The notes below the pieces were generated by a model. The model was given only the letters and a program-made list of their open reading frames with translations, was not told where the DNA came from and ran no database searches. DNA of 64,000 nt, taken from positions 1-64,000 of the forward strand of contig NZ_LIGE01000046.1 in assembly GCF_001297015.1 (NCBI RefSeq), given 5' to 3'. Source of the stretch: Pseudomonas sp. RIT-PI-r. GTDB lineage: Bacteria > Pseudomonadota > Gammaproteobacteria > Pseudomonadales > Pseudomonadaceae. Positions 61,254 to 64,000 of this stretch are shown one piece after another (position 1 is the stretch's first letter; every line of letters starts with the position of its first letter). The position numbers and the translations under genes are program-made.

Positions 61254-61829
61254 TTATGTCGGTGCCTGACAGGCACTCAAATGTTCCAGCGCCCGACGCG
61301 TCACCGCATCAATGTAAGCCGCGTCACCATAGACCCGCGCCAGCAGAATCGCCCCCTCGTAATCCGCCACCCATTGTCGAGCGGTCAGCAAGGCTTGTCC
61401 CTCATCGACTTCGCCTTCCAGCAAATGCGCAAACGCCTTGGCCCATGCATCGAAAAAACCGCGAATCGGCTCCAGCAATTCACTTTTACCGTACGCCGCA
61501 TCGACCGCCACCACGCCCATCAGGCAACCAATCGAGTCATCCTGAAACAGCCGCGCAGCCTTGCGGCCCATTTTGCTCAGGCGTTCTTGTGGCGTGAGTT
61601 TTTCGTCGAAGGCCACGGCAAACAAGGTCTGGTTGATGACCTGATGCGTCCAGTCGAGCACGTCACGCAGCAAGGCCTCCTTGTTCGGATAGTGGTGATA
61701 GAACGAAGCCTTGGTAAAGCCGCAAGCGGACGCAAGCACGTCCATGGTGGTGCCATGATAGCCAAGGCGCTTGAAGGTATTGGCGCACCGCAGAAGCAGC
61801 TCTTCACGGGGGATTTTCAACGGTCGCAC
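61254..61829 (-). CDS. TetR-family repressor
   Basis: A 191-residue regulator with an N-terminal helix-turn-helix (about residues 20-55, TMDVLASACGFTKASFYHHYPNKE read as TKASFYHHYPNKEALL) and a TetR C-terminal ligand domain. I choose GTG 61829 because the domain starts soon after it and CAGGAAATACTC precedes; an extension to 61904 overlaps the operator. It diverges from the crotonase gene, and two related operator-like sites lie between them. Confidence 0.87.
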   Translation of the reverse strand: MRPLKIPREELLLRCANTFKRLGYHGTTMDVLASACGFTKASFYHHYPNKEALLRDVLDWTHQVINQTLFAVAFDEKLTPQERLSKMGRKAARLFQDDSIGCLMGVVAVDAAYGKSELLEPIRGFFDAWAKAFAHLLEGEVDEGQALLTARQWVADYEGAILLARVYGDAAYIDAVTRRALEHLSACQAPT

Positions 61830-61899
61830 GAGTATTTCCTGATCCGGATAACTGGCGGTGATTCTATGACATAAGCCTGCCCTTCTCAATTTGACGGTT

Positions 61900-61939
61900 A
61901 CCAACTGTTCGTTTAGTTTCTATTTACCGAACGGATGGT
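61900..61939. promoter_or_regulatory. Inverted pair of operator-like sites between TetR and crotonase genes
   Basis: ACCAACTGTTCGTT (61900-61913) and, on the other strand, ACCATCCGTTCGGT (61926-61939) match at 11 of 14 positions and face each other across 12 bases. This arrangement suits two TetR dimers or one extended operator controlling both divergent genes. Confidence 0.55.
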
Positions 61940-61978
61940 CAGTAACTGGCCGCCGACAAAAAATCAGGGAGAGCAGAG

Positions 61979-62776
61979 ATGAACGAAGCCAACAGTGGCC
62001 CCGGCCGAGTCACCCGCGAACAACGCGGTCAGTTGTTTTTGATCGGTCTGGATCGCGCCGGCAAACGCAACGCATTCGACAGTGCAATGCTGACGGACCT
62101 GGCATTGGCCATCGGCGAGTATGAGCGCAATGACGAACTGCGCTGCGCCGTGCTGTTCGCCCATGGCGAGCACTTCACTGCGGGTCTGGACTTGATGGAA
62201 CTGACGCCAAAACTGGTGTCAGGCGCCTTCAAGTATCCTGAAGAAGGCATCGACCCATGGGGCGTTTCCAAACCGCGCAGGCGTAAACCGGTGGTGGTTG
62301 CCATTGAAGGCATTTGCTGGACGGCGGGCATCGAATTGATGCTCAACGCCGACATCAGCATTGCCGCCACCAATGCCCGTTTCGCTCATCTGGAAGTGTT
62401 GCGCGGGATCTCACCCGCCGGCGGTTCCACCGTGCGCTTCACCCGCGCAGCGGGCTGGACCGCCGCCATGCGCTACATGCTCACGGGGGAAGAGTTCGAT
62501 GCCACTGCCGCCCTGCACATGCGCCTGCTGACCGAAGTGGTCGCACCCGGCCAGACTCTGGCACGCGCCATCGAATACGCCGAATGCATTGCCAAGGCTG
62601 CGCCTCTGGCGATTCAGGCGACGCTGCAATCGGCGTTTCTGGCGCAGGATCAGGGAGACGATGTGGCACTGTCGAAGCTTGATGAACAACTGCTGGCCCT
62701 GATCAAAACCGAGGATGTCCGCGAAGGCGTCATGGCGATGATGCAAAAGCGCGAACCGCAGTTCAAAGGTCGCTGA
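61979..62776 (+). CDS. Enoyl-CoA hydratase/isomerase family protein
   Basis: A 265-residue crotonase-fold protein. The oxyanion-hole segments are HGEHFTAGLDLMEL and EGICWTAGIELMLNAD. Where classical hydratases have a catalytic Glu in the GxxPxxG(G) loop this protein has LRGISPAGGSTVRF, so hydration is doubtful and isomerase or another CoA-thioester reaction is possible. GGGAGAGCAG precedes the ATG. It forms a unit with the following hydrolase gene. Confidence 0.85.
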   Translation: MNEANSGPGRVTREQRGQLFLIGLDRAGKRNAFDSAMLTDLALAIGEYERNDELRCAVLFAHGEHFTAGLDLMELTPKLVSGAFKYPEEGIDPWGVSKPRRRKPVVVAIEGICWTAGIELMLNADISIAATNARFAHLEVLRGISPAGGSTVRFTRAAGWTAAMRYMLTGEEFDATAALHMRLLTEVVAPGQTLARAIEYAECIAKAAPLAIQATLQSAFLAQDQGDDVALSKLDEQLLALIKTEDVREGVMAMMQKREPQFKGR

Positions 62777-62807
62777 AGGCTTTGCTCAACTCACTCGGAA
62801 CAATTTC

Positions 62808-63701
62808 ATGAACACCATGGCCGCAGCCTTCACCGAATCGATCCAGAGACAGGACATCGCCCTCATTGCCCGCGATGGTTATCCGTTGTCAGCCAAGCGC
62901 TACAGCGCGCCGGGCGCGGTCAAAGGCAACCTGATCATGGCCGGCGCCACCGGGGTGCAACAGCGTTTTTATCGGCGCTTTGCCGAGCATGCAGCGCGTC
63001 AGGGCTTCAATGTCCTGACCCTCGATTACCGGGGCATCGGTGAATCGAAGCCGGCTTCCCTCAAAGGCTTTGAGATGTCTTATCTGGATTGGGCTTATCA
63101 GGATCTGGCGGCGGCAGTGGATCTGCTAAGCCAGGAAGCTTTGCCGTTGTATTGGGTCGGCCATTCGTTTGGTGGTCACGCGATTGGTCTGTTGCCCAAT
63201 CACCCCGCCCTGACAGCTTGCTACACCCTGGGCAGTGGCGCGGGGTGGAGCGGCTGGATGTCCCGAACCGAGGCCTGGAAAATCCGTCTGATGTGGACGT
63301 TTGTGCTGCCGGTGATTGTCGCCCGCAAAGGCTACATGGCCTGGAGCATGCTAGGCATGGGCGATGATTTGCCGCTGGGCGTTTACAACGACTGGAAACG
63401 CTGGTGCAAATTCCCCCACTACTACTTCGACGACCACCAGATGAGCCATCTGCATGCGCTCTACGCCGAGGTCACAACGCCATGCGTTTTCGCCACGTCG
63501 GTCGATGATCCGTGGGCGCCGCCGCGTTCGCGCGATGCGTTTGTCAAAGCCATGGTGAATGCGCCGCTGACATTGCTGGATCTGCAGCCGCAACTGGGCA
63601 GCAAACCGTACGGGCACATGGGTTACTTCCGTGAAAGCGCACAGCCGTTGTGGGATGAGGTGCTTGATTGGCTGCAAAGCGTCCCTGCACGCACCACATA
63701 A
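62808..63701 (+). CDS. Alpha/beta hydrolase
   Basis: A 297-residue hydrolase with oxyanion region IMAGATGVQQRFYRRFAE, LDYRGIGES, nucleophile elbow GHSFGG near residue 124, and likely acid and base in TSVDDPWAP and GHMGYF. The family resembles COG4757-type predicted hydrolases. It lies 31 bases after the crotonase gene in the same direction, so both are probably controlled by the TetR protein. The substrate is unknown. Confidence 0.85.
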   Translation: MNTMAAAFTESIQRQDIALIARDGYPLSAKRYSAPGAVKGNLIMAGATGVQQRFYRRFAEHAARQGFNVLTLDYRGIGESKPASLKGFEMSYLDWAYQDLAAAVDLLSQEALPLYWVGHSFGGHAIGLLPNHPALTACYTLGSGAGWSGWMSRTEAWKIRLMWTFVLPVIVARKGYMAWSMLGMGDDLPLGVYNDWKRWCKFPHYYFDDHQMSHLHALYAEVTTPCVFATSVDDPWAPPRSRDAFVKAMVNAPLTLLDLQPQLGSKPYGHMGYFRESAQPLWDEVLDWLQSVPARTT

Positions 63702-63703
63702 CT

Positions 63704-63897
63704 TGTAGGAGCTGCCGCAGGCTGCGATCTGTTGATCTTGCTGTTAAAAACAAGATCAACAGATCGCAGCCTCGTTTCACTCGACAGCTCCTACAGGAGT
63801 GCATTCCAACTGTGGGAGCGAGCCTGCTCGCGAATGCGCTGTGTCATTCAATGTTGATGTTGACTGACACGGCGTCTTCGCGAGCGAGCTCCCACAG
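63704..63897. repeat. Second copy of the long hairpin element, with a REP pair
   Basis: The hairpin at 63704-63794 has a 20-base perfect stem (GCTGCGATCTGTTGATCTTG and its complement) around CTGTTAAAAA and the same CTCGTTTCACTCGACAGC right arm as at 60239. A REP pair follows at about 63811-63897. Confidence 0.88.
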
Positions 63898-63911
63898 AGG
63901 GTTTATGGTGT

Positions 63912-64000
63912 TTAGGTGATCGGGGAATAGCCTTCGATGTCGTCGGGCCAGGCGGTGAGGATTTCGAAGCCCGTCTCCGTCACCGCCACCATATGCTCCC
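63912..64000 (-). CDS. C-terminal end of a probable M24-family metallopeptidase
   Basis: The window edge cuts this gene; only the last 28 codons are present (EHMVAVTETGFEILTAWPDD..., ending SPIT). The EHMVAVTETGFEILT stretch is typical of the C terminus of M24 peptidases (methionine aminopeptidase / Xaa-Pro dipeptidase / ectoine hydrolase fold), where the first Glu is a metal ligand. The exact member cannot be told from so little. Confidence 0.55.
   Translation of the reverse strand, partial: EHMVAVTETGFEILTAWPDDIEGYSPIT

Noticed and set aside
1..64000. Prophage, insertion sequence, integrase or tRNA-linked island
   Set aside because: No transposase, integrase, phage structural gene or tRNA was seen on either strand; accessory character is limited to a few small genes and repeats.

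Overview
The window reads as chromosomal DNA of a Pseudomonas of the P. fluorescens group. The grounds are the high GC content, a large catabolic NAD-glutamate dehydrogenase, an Hxc-type secretion locus beside a Vre-type sigma/anti-sigma locus, and many short intergenic palindromes (REP type) of the kinds common in fluorescent pseudomonads. No rRNA, tRNA, insertion sequence, prophage or CRISPR array was found. This assignment rests on recognition of families, not on a database search.

Layout, left to right. 1-1.6 kb: end of a type II secretion (Hxc-like) locus: a truncated GspC gene, then GspH and GspJ pseudopilin genes. 1.8-6.2 kb: a transporter / dehydrogenase / phosphoesterase block with a divergent LysR regulator, lying between the secretion genes and 6.9-9.2 kb, a vreA-vreI-vreR-like cell-surface signalling operon. 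9.3-14.0 kb: small single genes (secreted protein, AhpD-like protein with a divergent MocR regulator, ABM monooxygenase, cupin, lipoprotein). 14.2-19.1 kb: gdhB. 20.3-27.1 kb: a MoxR / DUF58 / BatA-B-C-D-like operon. 27.3-28.2 kb: two small genes of unknown function, the first clearly AT-rich. 28.4-33.8 kb: sbcD-sbcC-GST. 34-36.6 kb: small membrane or secreted proteins and a lactonase-fold protein. 36.8-43.7 kb: a complete-looking oxidative pentonate pathway (dehydratase, FAH-family second dehydratase, 2-oxoglutarate semialdehyde dehydrogenase, transporter, GntR regulator). 44.1-48.8 kb: an RND-superfamily exporter with a YCF48-like partner, then an isolated membrane protein.

49.0-60.2 kb is the most interesting part. 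It holds an apparently uncharacterised catabolic locus: a DUF1185 'amino acid synthesis' protein, alpha/beta hydrolase, aldehyde dehydrogenase, flavin reductase, carboxymuconolactone-decarboxylase-like protein, GntR regulator, zinc-ribbon Nudix hydrolase, DUF1330 protein, a RibBA paralogue whose GTP cyclohydrolase half has lost its zinc ligands, and a four-gene PotFGHI-like ABC importer. Three promoter regions in this stretch share near-identical palindromes of the form ATGGTATACCAT. That suggests one GntR/FadR-type regulon that links import, flavin supply and breakdown of one unknown compound. No oxygenase is present in the window to pair with the flavin reductase.

60.4-64.0 kb holds a solute-binding protein without a signal peptide, a TetR regulator with a divergent crotonase / alpha-beta hydrolase pair and paired operator-like sites, and the 3' end of a probable M24 peptidase gene.
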